DNA of 43,598 bases from the NCBI GenBank assembly GCA_013365365.1, contig JABVXU010000452.1, positions 1 to 43,598 of the forward strand, read 5' to 3'. The DNA comes from Cruorifilaria tuberocauda (Eukaryota > Nematoda > Chromadorea > Rhabditida > Onchocercidae). The notes under the pieces are model-generated. The model had not been told where the DNA came from, did no database searches, and saw only the letters and a program-made list of their open reading frames with translations. Position numbers and translations under genes: made by a program. The stretch's first letter is position 1. Every line of letters starts with the position of its first letter. This document shows positions 22,501 through 34,983 of the stretch, piece by piece.

Positions 22501-23694
22501 TTAGTCATCAAAATCAAAAGTACATGTTCTTTGATAATATCAGCACATTGAAAGATCCTAAAAAAATCCTACCTGATAAAACGAATAGTAGCACCAATAC
22601 CGTTTGTCCAAGCTGCGATGAGAATGGCGAGTCGAAGTCCGTACGAACTACTCATCCAAATACCAAATAAACCTATCGGTATTGTACAGATTATAAAAAC
22701 CAGTGAAAACCAATTCGCTGCTTTGTTCTGTAAAATAACAAGTGATAATATAGAGAAACAAACAATGTATCCTCAGATAAGATAAATTTCTCATCGTGTT
22801 ATCAAAGTTATAAAATGAAATTTAACATTATTAAAAATATTCGGAAGATTCCAAATACAATATACAAAAAGCATAATAACAATTTCCCAGTTTTTTGATC
22901 TCTGTGTCTGAATTAGCTCACCATTCCATAAAAAACGTCGACATAATTGGAAATAGAAGCAAATGCAATCCATGACATTGTGTTTGAATTGTTCAGTAAT
23001 GCGACAACTGCTAAAACGATCCAACGCCGTGGATAAACTCTGCAAATGCTGACTGAACTAGGCTTAAAATTTTCCATTTCGAAATATTAAATTTGGCACG
23101 AAAGTAATCACTCTCTAAGCATGCATCGGAGCAATTATTTTAGGTTTCATGTGTAAAATAATACTACTTCTATAAGAAAATTCACCGATAGGTTATTCGT
23201 TGTTCCGCTGGGTCCACTTCCGATACTTTGCCGATAAGTTTACATGCATATTTTGGTTCAATGCTGATCGTTCCACCTTTTCTGTCTTCCTGAAAGTATT
23301 TAATTAATCAGATCTGTTTTATGCCTATGTCATGTCTTCTTGTAGGAGTACAAAAAACTTGTCCCTGAATCAAAACATCATTCTAGTAAAAAAGGAATGA
23401 TATTAAAGTATGATATGAAGTCGATTTAAAAGAATAGAAATTAACCGAGTGAATTAGAAGCTAATGCAGCAAAGAAATATTATCCTCTGAAACAAGAAAA
23501 TTACGTCCATTCTCCAATAATTTTAAACTTATACGTTTATTCAAAATTTCTAAAATTCAAAAAGTTCAAAAAAAGCAAAAAAAAACCTTAATATCACCGG
23601 AGAAGTTTGACTTTCCTGCTTCATCTTTAAAAGAAAGCACTAAATCGTCACTCTTTGATGCTTTGCTTAGCAAATTTTCAGCTTCTTCAGTCAT
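19556..23694 (-). CDS. FLVCR/SLC49-family major facilitator transporter, complete (542 aa)
   Basis: Twelve exons, all phase-compatible: 23694-23587, 23289-23186, 23039-22922, 22727-22573, 22297-22201, 22107-21982, 21757-21622, 21229-21038, 20862-20774, 20418-20257, 20104-19964, 19756-19556. The 542-aa length is close to human FLVCR1. Family marks in order: YPRRWIVLAVVALLNNSNTM (TM1), NWFSLVF, RFPVGIFGQAVAA, GSWFAENQRGLATTIGIMAN, LSPQIVSAP, RSEPPTPPSQ in the central loop, GIFVDRTKLYEE, and YPVGLELASE with PVSETTSSG. FLVCR proteins move choline or ethanolamine and have been linked to heme export; they act in the plasma membrane or organelle membranes. The ATG lies 3 nt after a TATTTGCAG acceptor, a likely trans-splice site. 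The exon 7 donor (GGTTTCT) is weak. The ends are soluble, with a Ser/Lys-rich C-terminal tail. Confidence 0.92.
21376..21381 (-). terminator. Intronic polyadenylation signal AATAAA
   Basis: A canonical hexamer 12 nt beyond the stop of the alternative terminal exon, within the transporter's seventh intron. It would end the short isoform. Confidence 0.4.
21394..21536 (-). CDS. Possible alternative terminal exon of the FLVCR-like transporter
   Basis: Inside the 392 nt intron after exon 7, an acceptor CTTCTGCAG opens a phase-matched frame of 46 codons plus TAA. It begins with the split Asp codon and FLFVYFFGNAFFSENDRK and ends RIAPDYTNFL. AATAAA follows 12 nt after the stop (21381-21376). Joined to exon 7, it would give a protein of about 320 aa with only the first six membrane helices. 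The coding look, phase match and poly(A) signal are seen directly; use in vivo is inference. Confidence 0.4.
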
Positions 23695-23697
23695 TAT

Positions 23698-23710
23698 CTG
23701 CAAATAAAAA
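23698..23710 (-). promoter_or_regulatory. Likely trans-splice acceptor of the transporter
   Basis: TTTTTATTTGCAG, then ATA and the start codon ATG. Such a short leader after a strong acceptor is typical of spliced-leader addition in nematodes. An ordinary upstream 5' exon cannot be excluded. Confidence 0.5.
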
Positions 23711-23977
23711 TTAATTCGAGGATTCATTTACTTTGAATCAAGAAAACTGAGAATCATGGAAGATCGATTTCAATCTTGAAACTTGTTCAATAAATGGACT
23801 TAAAAACACTTTAAATTACCTAAAAAATTTGCGAAATGAATGGAGACGATTTAAGTATGTATGCAAGTATTTAAAATCTAAGTAGTTGAAAATTTTCTTT
23901 TTTTTTCGATATGAAGTAAACGGACAAAGAAATTAAAATTAAATTTACTTAGTAATGAAAGGAAGAAACAAAAAACA

Positions 23978-24247
23978 TCAGGGAAACAAAACTAAAATAA
24001 TCATCAGATTGAACAACTGACAAGAAGAGAAATGGTCCTTCCTTCTCTTCCTGTAGACAACTGTTCGATAAGAAAGGTTATTGTCGGTCAATATTATAAT
24101 GCGCCTCATAATGTTACACATCAACACAATTGAAGTATAATAACTAATGAAATAACATGCAAATATTGCAAGCAAGATAGTATAAATAGAATTAATTGCA
24201 CGTAGCTTGTCTGTTGCTTGGCTATTTCCAGCTAATTGAAAGATCAT
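23978..24247 (-). CDS. Possible 89-aa membrane ORF, unrecognised
   Basis: An uninterrupted ATG-to-TGA frame beginning MIFQLAGNSQATDKLRAINS, then a hydrophobic segment (YTILLAIFACYFISYYTSIV), a basic patch (VVYRKRRKDH) and a short hydrophobic end (LMIILVLFP). Base composition is less AT-extreme than the flanks. It ends about 280 bp above the transporter start on the same strand. It may be a first cistron, a decayed receptor fragment or part of the transporter's 5' region. No family is recognised. Confidence 0.3.
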   Translation of the reverse strand: MIFQLAGNSQATDKLRAINSIYTILLAIFACYFISYYTSIVLMCNIMRRIIILTDNNLSYRTVVYRKRRKDHFSSCQLFNLMIILVLFP

Positions 24248-24703
24248 TGATTATTCATAGAGAAAAAGATACGTTGGGTGAAAATTTCAAAAAATCTCAA
24301 ATTGATACTAAATTGATAAATATTTTGAGAAATTTCTAAAATAGAAAAACTCGTAAATTTTTTTGCTTACCATTAAATATAATACTATTTTTGAAAAACT
24401 TCTACATCTCTATCATTATTCCTGCTTAATTCAAGCCTTTAACCTTTGACCACAACTATTACTCCATATTATCTCGCCAAATTCCAAAATTTCTGCAATT
24501 AAATTTTCAATGTCATTTAAATAATAGGAAATGAATCATACAAAATTGTTTCAATCATCAAACAAATCATTCTAAAACGTCTGGCTATCTCTGCTGTCTC
24601 TTTTCAATCTTTTCATTATCGGTTTTATATCTCTGAATAACCCACTTTCAAGAGTTTACTATTCGCCTCTTTATAAATTTTCTTTCAAGTGTTTACTATA
24701 AAC

Positions 24704-24740
24704 TCTCTCTCTCTCCCTCCCTCCCTCTCTCTCTCTCTCT
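24704..24740. repeat. (CT)n/(CCCT)n pyrimidine tract upstream of rpl-7A
   Basis: CTCTCTCTCCCTCCCTCCCT followed by further CT runs, about 200 bp before the rpl-7A start. Pyrimidine-rich DNA near ribosomal protein promoters is common, so a promoter role is plausible but unproven. Confidence 0.6.
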
Positions 24741-24902
24741 TTTCCTCTCCCTGTCTCTTTCTTTCTCTCTCCAACTTGAAGTAGCCAGCCATCTTTGAAA
24801 GTCTTTTTGACACTTCCCCTTCCATTTTCATTGATGCCAGTCTAGTGGGCTGCGGCCGTGTTTTCCACTTGCTATTTGTGAATAGTTTGGCGACTCATTC
24901 GA

Positions 24903-24935
24903 TTTCGTTTTAGGGTGTAGCCGTTGCTGTTGGAC
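24903..24935 (+). promoter_or_regulatory. rpl-7A trans-splice acceptor and 22 nt leader
   Basis: TTTCGTTTTAG ends at 24913, followed by GGTGTAGCCGTTGCTGTTGG and AC, then ATG at 24936. The strong acceptor next to a short leader suggests spliced-leader addition. Confidence 0.5.
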
Positions 24936-26796
<1,861 letters not shown>

Positions 26797-27272
26797 GTGG
26801 CTCACTTCATGTTTTTTTCTTTTTTTAGTTTGTTATTGGAAAATTGTTGAGTTTTAGAAATACTCAAATACCACTTTTGCATTCATTGCAAAATTTTATA
26901 CCATTTTATGTTGGTATTGTTTGCATAAATTCATTTAATATATGGAGTTTCCACTTGAGACAAAAATGAATTTTACTATCATGAAGCAAGCTTCTTCTGT
27001 TCTGCGAATGCATTGAAGTGGATGCAGCATTGTTTCAGATTAGTAAGAAGGAGTATAGATTAAATATTAATCTTTTTTTACTCCTTAATCTGAAAGATTA
27101 AGGAGTAAAAAGCCAAGATCAATCCACTTGTCATCCGGCAAAAGGTTTAAAGGTAGCCTGTTCTCAGGATTAAATAGGAGTAAAAGACACATGTGTTGTG
27201 AAATACACATATGAAACATTTTATGAAACATTTCGGAATCGTGCAAAAATATACGCAATATTTAAACGTTAT
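26797..27272. other. Convergent 3' region between rpl-7A and the TAF6-like gene
   Basis: Holds both 3' UTRs. No AATAAA follows rpl-7A closely; CATAAA near 26923 and AATATA nearby are possible variants. A strong hairpin at 27075-27111 lies here. Confidence 0.5.
27075..27111. repeat. Perfect 17 bp stem-loop
   Basis: TTTTTACTCCTTAATCT, a 3 nt GAA loop, then its exact complement. A third related arm upstream (AGGAGTATAGATTA near 27048) can pair with the left arm to make a competing fold. It lies between convergent 3' ends, where it could act in RNA ending or be a foldback remnant. Confidence 0.8.
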
Positions 27273-28959
27273 TCAGTTATACGTGAGAATCAGTAACTCG
27301 TAATAACACATACTTCTATGCTTAATATTGAGCTTTCTTTTTTTCATATTTTTGATTTTGCTAACTTCGTTCATTATATCACTCAAAAAGTTCAGTTTCT
27401 TAAATTTAGAGATTCTATTTCAAAAAACATCAAATAATCATAGAAGTTACCTGCCACCAATTGTTTCTAATTTGACACTTGAAGGGCAGGATTTTAAATC
27501 AAGAATTTCATCACTAGGTATAAATACATCACCGATCTTTTGCCATTTATTATCTTCTGTGAAACCGTACAGTATCTAAAATTAATCTGGTAGATAATGA
27601 ATAGAAAAAAGAGCAATGGACTCTAAAAAAATAAAATATAGATATGAAACAACATAGAATTATTCATATCCGTTTATTTTTATTTTGCTATTAACACGCT
27701 TAAAATAACTTCATCCGCAGCATTTCGTGAAAAGTATTGAATTTTATTAACACTACCTTTCCACCTTCCATTTCGATAAATGTGTTTAAATCGTCGCACA
27801 AAAGCTTTTGTCTTTTCGCTTTCTGCATAACAAGTTTCGCACCGAAAATTAATTGACGAACTGCTCTGGATACTTCATTTAGAAATAGTGTAATCACCTT
27901 ATCATTAGCGATTTTTTCGCGCACGATCGGATGACTTAAAAATAGTTATTATAGAGTGTCACTCCTAACTTAAGAAGCTTCTAAATAGAATCATATTATG
28001 CTACAACTATGTGTCTTAAAGTAAACAAAAGGAAATAATTCCAGATCATTTTAAACACTTATGAATCAATTCGAGTATCGTTATGATCAAAGCTATTTTT
28101 CAAATAGGCACATAAATGAGGTTAGCAATAAAACAAACCTTAGTGTAATAGCAAAATTCCAAAAACAATTATGGCTCAGTGTTATACTACTAGTACGTTC
28201 ATCATCATCCGCAACCTATAACAATCGTTAAATAGATGATTGAGATAGCTGATTATGACCGATAGCATAATGCCAAAACCAAAAATAATTCAATCATTAA
28301 ATTAATTGTCAATTGTATGCTCCAAATGAAAGTGAAGAATTTATAGAAGTCAACAACTCCGAAGAATTTTCGGGAACAATAATCTTCTTTTCTATTACTA
28401 TGTTCTAAAAATTATACTTACAAAATGATCAAAGTTCCTAATGGAGGAAAGAAATTACATCAATTAATGGAAGTATATTTTCTCACAACCTGTCAAAATG
28501 TACTTATCAAAAAACCAATTGAGGCATTTTGCAGGGGTAAAAACATAGTTATAAGTGTTTAGAATCATCCGATAAACGTTTGTTTAGAGAAACTATGCAT
28601 AAAAATCACCTTCGAGTTATCCGAGGAAGTATTCCGAGATTCTTCTCGAATTCTTCTCGGTGTAGATGGACCATCTAAATCCAACTAGTCAATTAAAGAA
28701 ATATGAAAAGTAGGAATTAAAAGATGAATGTAATCTTTAAATCGTGTGACCCATTTTAATTCAGCTTTCTAATGGAAGATTTGAAGTGATTGCTTCAATC
28801 CAGTTTTCCAACCATAGATTCGGAATAACCAATTAAACTAATGAATCTTTACTATATTGGGTAATAAATCAGATGAATACCAGATGAGGTGTCATCATCA
28901 GGTGATGGACTGTATGTTCGTTTCGCCTTCCGTACCCGATTACTTGTTCGTCGTATCAT
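27273..28959 (-). CDS. TAF6-like histone-fold protein, short and divergent (~221 aa)
   Basis: Exons, phase-compatible: 28959-28881 (ATG; exon opens at 29000), 28674-28610, 28215-28139, 27934-27757, 27575-27451, 27414-27273. The first 75 residues are Ser/Asp/Arg-rich (KRTYSPSPDDDTSS). Exon 4 reads ITLFLNEVSRAVRQLIFGAK then MQKAKRQKLLCDDLNTFIE, the shape of the TAF6 histone fold (helix 2, then K(R)xKLxxDDxN). Exon 5 starts ILYGF, matching the LYGF that follows the fold in TAF6/TAF6L. TAF6 pairs with TAF9 in TFIID and SAGA. The HEAT-repeat domain of TAF6 is absent. The last intron would be only 36 nt (27415-27450), so the 3' end is uncertain, and the start could lie further upstream. Confidence 0.6.
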
Positions 28960-29037
28960 TTTACTGCTCGAAACCACTCTGTCGCTAAGATCAAAATTTC
29001 CTGAAATGATTGGACGGTTGTGAAGGTCACCTTACAA

Positions 29038-29216
29038 CAACAAACCGAGAGCCTAAACTGATAACAAGTAACTTCTTGAAGTTTCCGGAATGTTCCTGAA
29101 GCGAAAGTACTTCAACAAAATTCTGTGAAACTGTTATTTCCAATCCATTCAGAATTGCTACCGGATTGTTTATCAATTGAATTCTTCCCTCCGGATTGCT
29201 TATCAGTTATCAAATA
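29038..29216 (-). CDS. Possible upstream exon of the TAF6-like gene
   Basis: An open frame without ATG reads NPEGRIQLINNPVAILNGLE, ITVSQNFVEVLSLQEHSG and NFKKLLVI. It is bounded by a CTGATAAG acceptor-like site and possible donors GTTTAG, GTTTGT or GTAAGG. Only the GTTTAG donor, giving phase 1, continues into the exon opening at 29000. The stretch looks coding, but no family is recognised and the join is tentative. Confidence 0.25.
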
Positions 29217-29596
29217 TCAGGTAAGAAAATATGATAATAAACAAGAATGTTTTAGATAAGAATGTGCAACAATAACTCTAGTAAAGTTAAATAAACTTAA
29301 ATGTATACTTTCCTCTTAACTGGAATATTTGTATGAGCGAAATGATGATTACATTGATCATCTGGTAAAGTTGAAAGTATAAATGATCAAATTGATAGTT
29401 AGGAATAAATAGATTATTTAAAAGATAAGTAATACGCTCCAAATTATCAAATGAATTATAAAACAATTATTGATTTCAATTAAAAGCACGAAAAATCAAT
29501 ACTTTACTTTATCTTGAATATAGAAACAATAATTGCCGTAATTTTTTCGCTGTAAACAAAATTATTTCGCAATAAAAAAAATAAATTTAACATGAG

Positions 29597-29850
29597 AATT
29601 GAATGATGCTAACATATATAATATTGATTATTCCCATTATTACTACGAAATATAATCATATCACTAGTGATATCAATGATATCAATAGTATATGATACAT
29701 TTCAAAGATAGATGCTAACATATATGATATTGATTATTTGCTATCATTTATACTTTTAAGGAAAATACACATTCTAAATATAATCATATCAATAGTGATA
29801 TCAATGATTGATATCAATTGTGTGATAAATTTTAAAGATATTTCTGATAA
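29597..29850. repeat. ~110 bp tandem duplication
   Basis: GATGCTAACATATATAATAT and GATGCTAACATATATGATAT blocks, each followed by TGATTATT, TATAATCATATCA, TAGTGATATCAATGAT and a GATAAATTT/GATACATTT-type end. It lies between the phosphatase stop and the TAF6-like gene. Confidence 0.75.
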
Positions 29851-29882
29851 GAAAGAAAAAAAAGAATTGATTGTGATACTGA

Positions 29883-29888
29883 TTTATT
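29883..29888 (-). terminator. Polyadenylation signal AATAAA of the phosphatase
   Basis: AATAAA on the minus strand about 100 nt after the phosphatase stop codon at 29986, a normal distance for a nematode 3' UTR. Confidence 0.55.
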
Positions 29889-29985
29889 CAAATATTTCAA
29901 CCATTGTAATTTTTCAATGTTTGCAAATTTTTTTACTTCTTACTTTTTTTTACAAGAAATGAGAAAGTGAGGTTAAAGTAAGGTT

Positions 29986-32900
29986 TTAGATCATATTTGC
30001 TTTTTTTACTTCTTCATGAAATGCAATAACAAATTCGCGATATTTCAATGGTAGTTTAGCCTGAAATTTCAAAATATTGAAATAATATGCTTAAAGAGAA
30101 ATTATTTTCAAAATAATTTTCTTAATTATTTTTCAATTGAATAAATAACTAAAGATTTTTCATGGTATTTTAAGTTTATTAGATAATGATTTTTAAAGAT
30201 ATTTAAATTACGTGAAATACTTTAAATTGTACTTAAATTATACTTTTGTATGTTGAAAAGTTGAATGCCTTGGAAAAAAAAGTTCGTTTATTTTTCTATA
30301 ATTAGCATAATAATTAATTAACGTACATAACACATGCTTAATTAATTAATAGTCAAATTTGAAATTAGTTGAGATTTATTGGCGCAGAATTTTTACTTAA
30401 ATTTACACTTATTGTAACTCTAGTCTTCAAATAAATCTTACTTTAATATAATCGAGTACAGTTGTATAAATAAACACGTATTGTGCTTCATTTTGTATGC
30501 TTGATGCACGTTGATTTCTCATCTCTTTAACAATCTGTGGTACCTAAATTTTTGATATTTTAATTTTACAATTAAAATTTATGATTTTTGTAAGTATTTG
30601 AGGAGATTGTTGTCCTATTTATGAAATATAAACTTATTTAATTATTTCATCATTTTTTATTCATTTAATTTATTTTAATCATTTTTATCATTTTAATCAT
30701 TCCTTATTCATTCTTTAATCATTTTAATTACTTAATCATTTCAATTATTTTAATCATTTTGATCACTTTAATTATTTAATCATTTTAATCATTCCTTAAC
30801 CATTTATAGTCATTTTTATTATTTTAAATATTTTAGTCATTTTAATTATTTAATCATTTAGACATTTAATCATTCCTTAATCATTTAGTCATTTAAATCA
30901 TTTAATCATTTAATCATTTAATTATTGTAATCATTATAATCATTTCAATCATTTAATCATTTAATCACTATCTTGATCCGACTGAATTTCAATTTCATTA
31001 TCAAAATTAAACTTAAATAATTTTAATGGATCAGATAATAAGAATTAAATATTCAATTGGAGAAAAATTAGATTCCAAAAAAAGAAAAGAACACTTATTT
31101 CTATTTAATCAATTCAATCTTACATTTAATGGTTGATTTTTCCAGAGGCGTGATAATAATGTATCAATTGCTATCACAGTACCTGTACGACCAATACCAG
31201 CTGAGCAATGAATTATACTTGTGGAATTCTGAAATAATTATTTAAAAATATTGAAATTAAAAAAATACAAGATCGAAGAAAGCATTCATCATATCAAATA
31301 ACTAATTTACATTTACAATTTACTAATTACAACTAATTAATTTAAAATTTACATTAAAAAATTAGTAATGATAAAAAAAAAATGGAATTGTAAATTAACT
31401 CTGAAATTCTTGTGATATCATATACTAATTACAACTGATACAATTAATTAATTTACAAATTACATTAGTAAATTGAAAATGACAAAAGAATTTACATTTA
31501 TAATTTACTAACTACAGCTAATTACAATTAATGCAACTAATTAATTTACATTAGCAAATTGAAAATGAAACTGTAAATCAACTTGAAACTATTACGATAT
31601 CAGAGTACTGTCAAAGAATTTAAAGAGAAAAGTGAAAAGAAATGAAATTGCTCGGAATGAATACAGAAGGCATCATTCGAATTAGCCTAAGTACAGTCAT
31701 TCCACTTTGTGGCACACCACGATCAGGCCAATCCGTCATATGTATAAGCTTGACGATTGTTGAATTTGAGCAGCCTTCTGGTAACACTTCCAGAAGATAT
31801 GTTTCAAATTTATCTTCATGTTCAGACTGAAATAATATAAGAAGAAAGTGTAAGAAGACTGTAAAATAATTTTTTTTTTTTGCAAAACAGCTAATTTAAA
31901 ATTGTTCAATGTAAAATAATCATTCATAGTTTATATTTTAATTAAAATTTATTTCAAAAAAAAGTGTTACTTGAAATTCTAGGTAGAAATAAAAATGAGA
32001 AAAATCGTAAACAAAACTTTGTACGTATAATAACGAAGTTTTTATTATCATTCTTTCACTGAATATCAATTATAAAGATTTGGAAAGATTTTCTTCAATC
32101 AGTAATTCAATTACTAATCTCATATCAGTTGTAATTATCAGTTAGCGATTTGAGTATTATCATTTATATGACTTGTAATTATCAGTTAGCGATTTGAGTA
32201 TTATCATCTATATGACTTGTAGTTATCAGTTAGCGATTTGAGTATTATCATCTATATGACTTGTAGTTATCAGTTAGCGATTTGAGTTTTATCATCTATA
32301 TGACTTGTAGTTATCAGTTAGCGATTTGAGTATTATCATCTATAATGCTAAACAGGCGATTGATGATATTAGTAAAATTTAAAAATGTATTTATTACTAA
32401 TCTGATATGTCTTGTAATTATCAGTTACCGATTTAAGTAAGTATCAGCGATCATGCTATACAGGAGACTGATGATATCAGTAAAATATTCGAGAATGAAT
32501 ATCAAACAAACCCGTTTATTCATAACAAACATGCAACCGTAAGTTTTATTTTCACCATTTTCCGCAGGCCAATATTGAAAACATTTCGGTTTGCCATCTT
32601 CTACTGTCTTGCATAACATGATAATTGTTGTAATTTGTTCTTGATGTACCATGCGCCAAAAATCACTTACAGTTGACTCCAATGGTCCCTAATTAGTTAA
32701 TTATTAAATTAATAAATTAGAGAAAATAGCAAAGTCAGTGATATTTATCATTTAATTAATCATTGAATCACTATTTCATAACTTGCATTATTCAATTTTT
32801 ATTTGATCAGTAAATTTGATTGAATTATCAAATATATAATTTAATATATGATTGCTTTAATTCTTAGTATTACTTAAGTTAAGAGTAGTCAGTTTGAATT

Positions 32901-34983
32901 TTGTAATACGTTTGCGAGCAAACTATTTGAATAGCAATATGATGAATAGGATTAATTGTATCATTATTATTAATTGTATCATGATTAATTGTTCAAATAA
33001 CTATTCGGAAATATATTACTTATAATCAAAGTTAAAATTAACATAATTGAAATTAATAACGATAGATATTTGCGTTGTTTTTTGTAATAGATAAAGCTGA
33101 TGTTTCATTTTTTTTTAATAAAACTTAAAGTAAAGCTTGCGGTCTGTTTGATATTATGTTTTAATTGTTAATTAATTATTAAATTATTTAATTTCTAAAT
33201 TAACGTTGTAAATTGATAAGTAGATAATTCTAGAAATTTTGAGGTAAGATGATGTTTTTGAAATTTTTGAAAAGTTTTTTTTTGTGAATTTTTAAATCAT
33301 GAAATTGAATAAATCAATAAAAATATTAGAAAAAGTATATCATTGTAATTATATACCAGTATAATTATCACTATAATATCACTATAATCACTATGTCATA
33401 TTATAAGTATAAATTACTATAAATATTTACAACTTACAATTTTAATCAGTCAATTAATCAATCAATCAGTCAAATCATCAATTTTAATCAATTCGTTTTT
33501 CAAATTTAAATGAAGCAATTAGAATGATCTATTAATTAGATAATTAATCTTACCTTTACATCGTATATTTAATCTTTACAATCTTACCTTATCTTACCTT
33601 AATCTTACCTTATCAATCTTACCTGTGTAGCAATGTATTGATGAGCACAACCTTCCAATTTCACCCAATTTGCATGTATATAATCCGTTTCAGGTGGAAC
33701 ATTTAGTGTTAAAATAACTCTAAAATCATTTTATTTCAATTTTGGTATTTTCTTTTTTCTCAAAAAATGATTTTAAAAAATTTTAAAATAATGATAAATC
33801 ATTGATCAATCATTATTTCTTATCATTATTATCATTCTATCAGAAAGATTTGTTAAAGTATACAAAATTTGATTCTATTTTTTTGTTTTCAATTTATAAA
33901 TAGTTATTTTTTGCTTCAACGAATTATCCTTTAACAATTATCATTGCTAAAGTAATCGAATGATAAGAGTGATATTGATAGTGATAGTGATAGTGATAGT
34001 GATAATGATAGTGATAGTGATAGTGATATTTGATAACCGTGTAGCATCCAGACAAGGTACATCACGATATCGATTTCGAGATGGATTTGCTGTAAATGCT
34101 TCATTTCCACTGTTTGATGCCGTATACATTTTAAGCTCCTCAAACTCTCGTCTTAAACCAGCAACTCCTAGAAATCTCGGGATGATTTCTACAGCAGGTA
34201 TATCGTAGAGCTTCTCAAAATATTATTATTTTACTGATAAACGATCTTTATTTTATTTAAATTCTATCAAATTTATCAGCAGTATCTCTCAGTCTTTCTA
34301 TTCAATGAGAATATTTTTGTTTTAATTTAATTCAAAATTGGAATACCGAAATAATTTTTCTTAATTAATTAATTAATTAATTTAATCAATTTAAACAATT
34401 ATCATTCAATTTTCGCATTTTTGATAATTCACTTTAATTGAAAATTGAAATATCAAAATAATCTCTCTTAGCTTAATTAATCAAATTTAAACAATTATCA
34501 CTCAATTTTTTGTATTTTTAACAATTTTCACTTCTGGTGACTTTCCGGTTGCTAACCTTTTGACCTGACATAGTTTACATAATCGGAAATCAATTTTTCC
34601 ATTTCAACAGTTAGTGGTCTACCGCTTTTTTTACGACGCACGGTACTTTTCTATAAATTTAAAGATCTGTTTAAGTAAGTTATATATTCAAATTTTATCA
34701 TTTCTTTATCTGTTATCAGTTACTCTTCCATTAGAAATTTAATTTCCGGAAGTTATTTCCGGGAAGAAATTGTCTGCAAAAAAAAAAAAAATAATTTAAT
34801 CAAATCATTCATGCATTTGTTCAATAAAAATAATTAATTGAATATCGCTGAAAATTATTGAGGTCAGGTAAATTTAACCTTTACACTTCTGGATGCAGAT
34901 GAAACAGGAATTTCACCTTCAACCGTAATCTCCTCCTCAACAGTTGCCGTTCTCCTACGTCGACGTGAACCCGCACGTTTCAT
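29986..34983 (-). CDS. Cytosolic protein tyrosine phosphatase, complete (355 aa)
   Basis: Nine exons with matching phases: 34983-34879, 34650-34557, 34188-34038, 33719-33623, 32688-32512, 31826-31665, 31228-31124, 30543-30442, 30060-29986. A basic N-terminus (MKRAGSRRRRRTATVEEE) precedes one classical PTP domain. Visible motifs: GVAGLRREFEEL, NPSRNRYRDVPCLD (substrate-loop NRY), DYIHANWV, IATQGPL, DFWRMV, CFQYWP, DWPDRGVP with the acid Asp, HCSAGIGRTG with the nucleophilic Cys and the P-loop Arg, and the Q-loop region RASSIQNEAQYVFIY. All catalytic residues are present, so it should be active. No signal peptide or TM is seen. It belongs to the expanded nematode family of small single-domain PTPs, often male-germline expressed in C. 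elegans. An alternative acceptor at 34167 would shorten exon 3 by seven residues. Confidence 0.92.
30655..30965. repeat. (TTTAATCA)n array in a phosphatase intron
   Basis: Dozens of ATCATTTTAATC / TCATTTAATCATTCCTTA words, most 8-12 bp apart, filling the intron between the exons ending at 31124 and starting at 30543. Confidence 0.85.
32120..32345. repeat. ~44 bp tandem array, five copies, phosphatase intron
   Basis: Units of GACTTGTAGTTATCAGTTAG, CGATTTGAGTATTATCATCT and ATAT, almost identical, so the expansion is recent. A sixth, degraded copy lies near 32408. Confidence 0.9.
33545..33622 (-). repeat. Clustered GTAAGAT donor-like repeats after a phosphatase exon
   Basis: On the minus strand the true donor CAG|GTAAGATTG at 33622 is followed within 80 nt by four more AAGGTAAGAT copies. 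Each matches the 5' splice consensus as well as the true site. Confidence 0.8.
33961..34036. repeat. (GTGATA)n hexamer repeat abutting a phosphatase donor
   Basis: About eleven GTGATA units, one changed to ATGATA. On the minus strand they read TATCAC and begin a few bases after the weak donor CG|GTTATC at 34037. Confidence 0.85.
34330..34535. repeat. ~115 bp tandem duplication in a phosphatase intron
   Basis: Two copies of AAAATTG(G)AAT/AAATTGAAATATC, CTTAATTAAT, AATTTAAACAATTATCA and CTCAATTTT-type blocks, between the exons starting at 34188 and ending at 34557. Confidence 0.7.

Noticed and set aside
22791..23045. 84-aa minus-strand ORF across transporter exon 3
   Set aside because: Different frame from the conserved YPRRWIVLAV reading; a shadow frame.
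33960..34208. 82-aa plus-strand ORF, and minus-strand frames of repeated Ser-Leu or Ile-Thr
   Set aside because: Antisense or shadow frames of a phosphatase exon extended through the GTGATA hexamer repeat.
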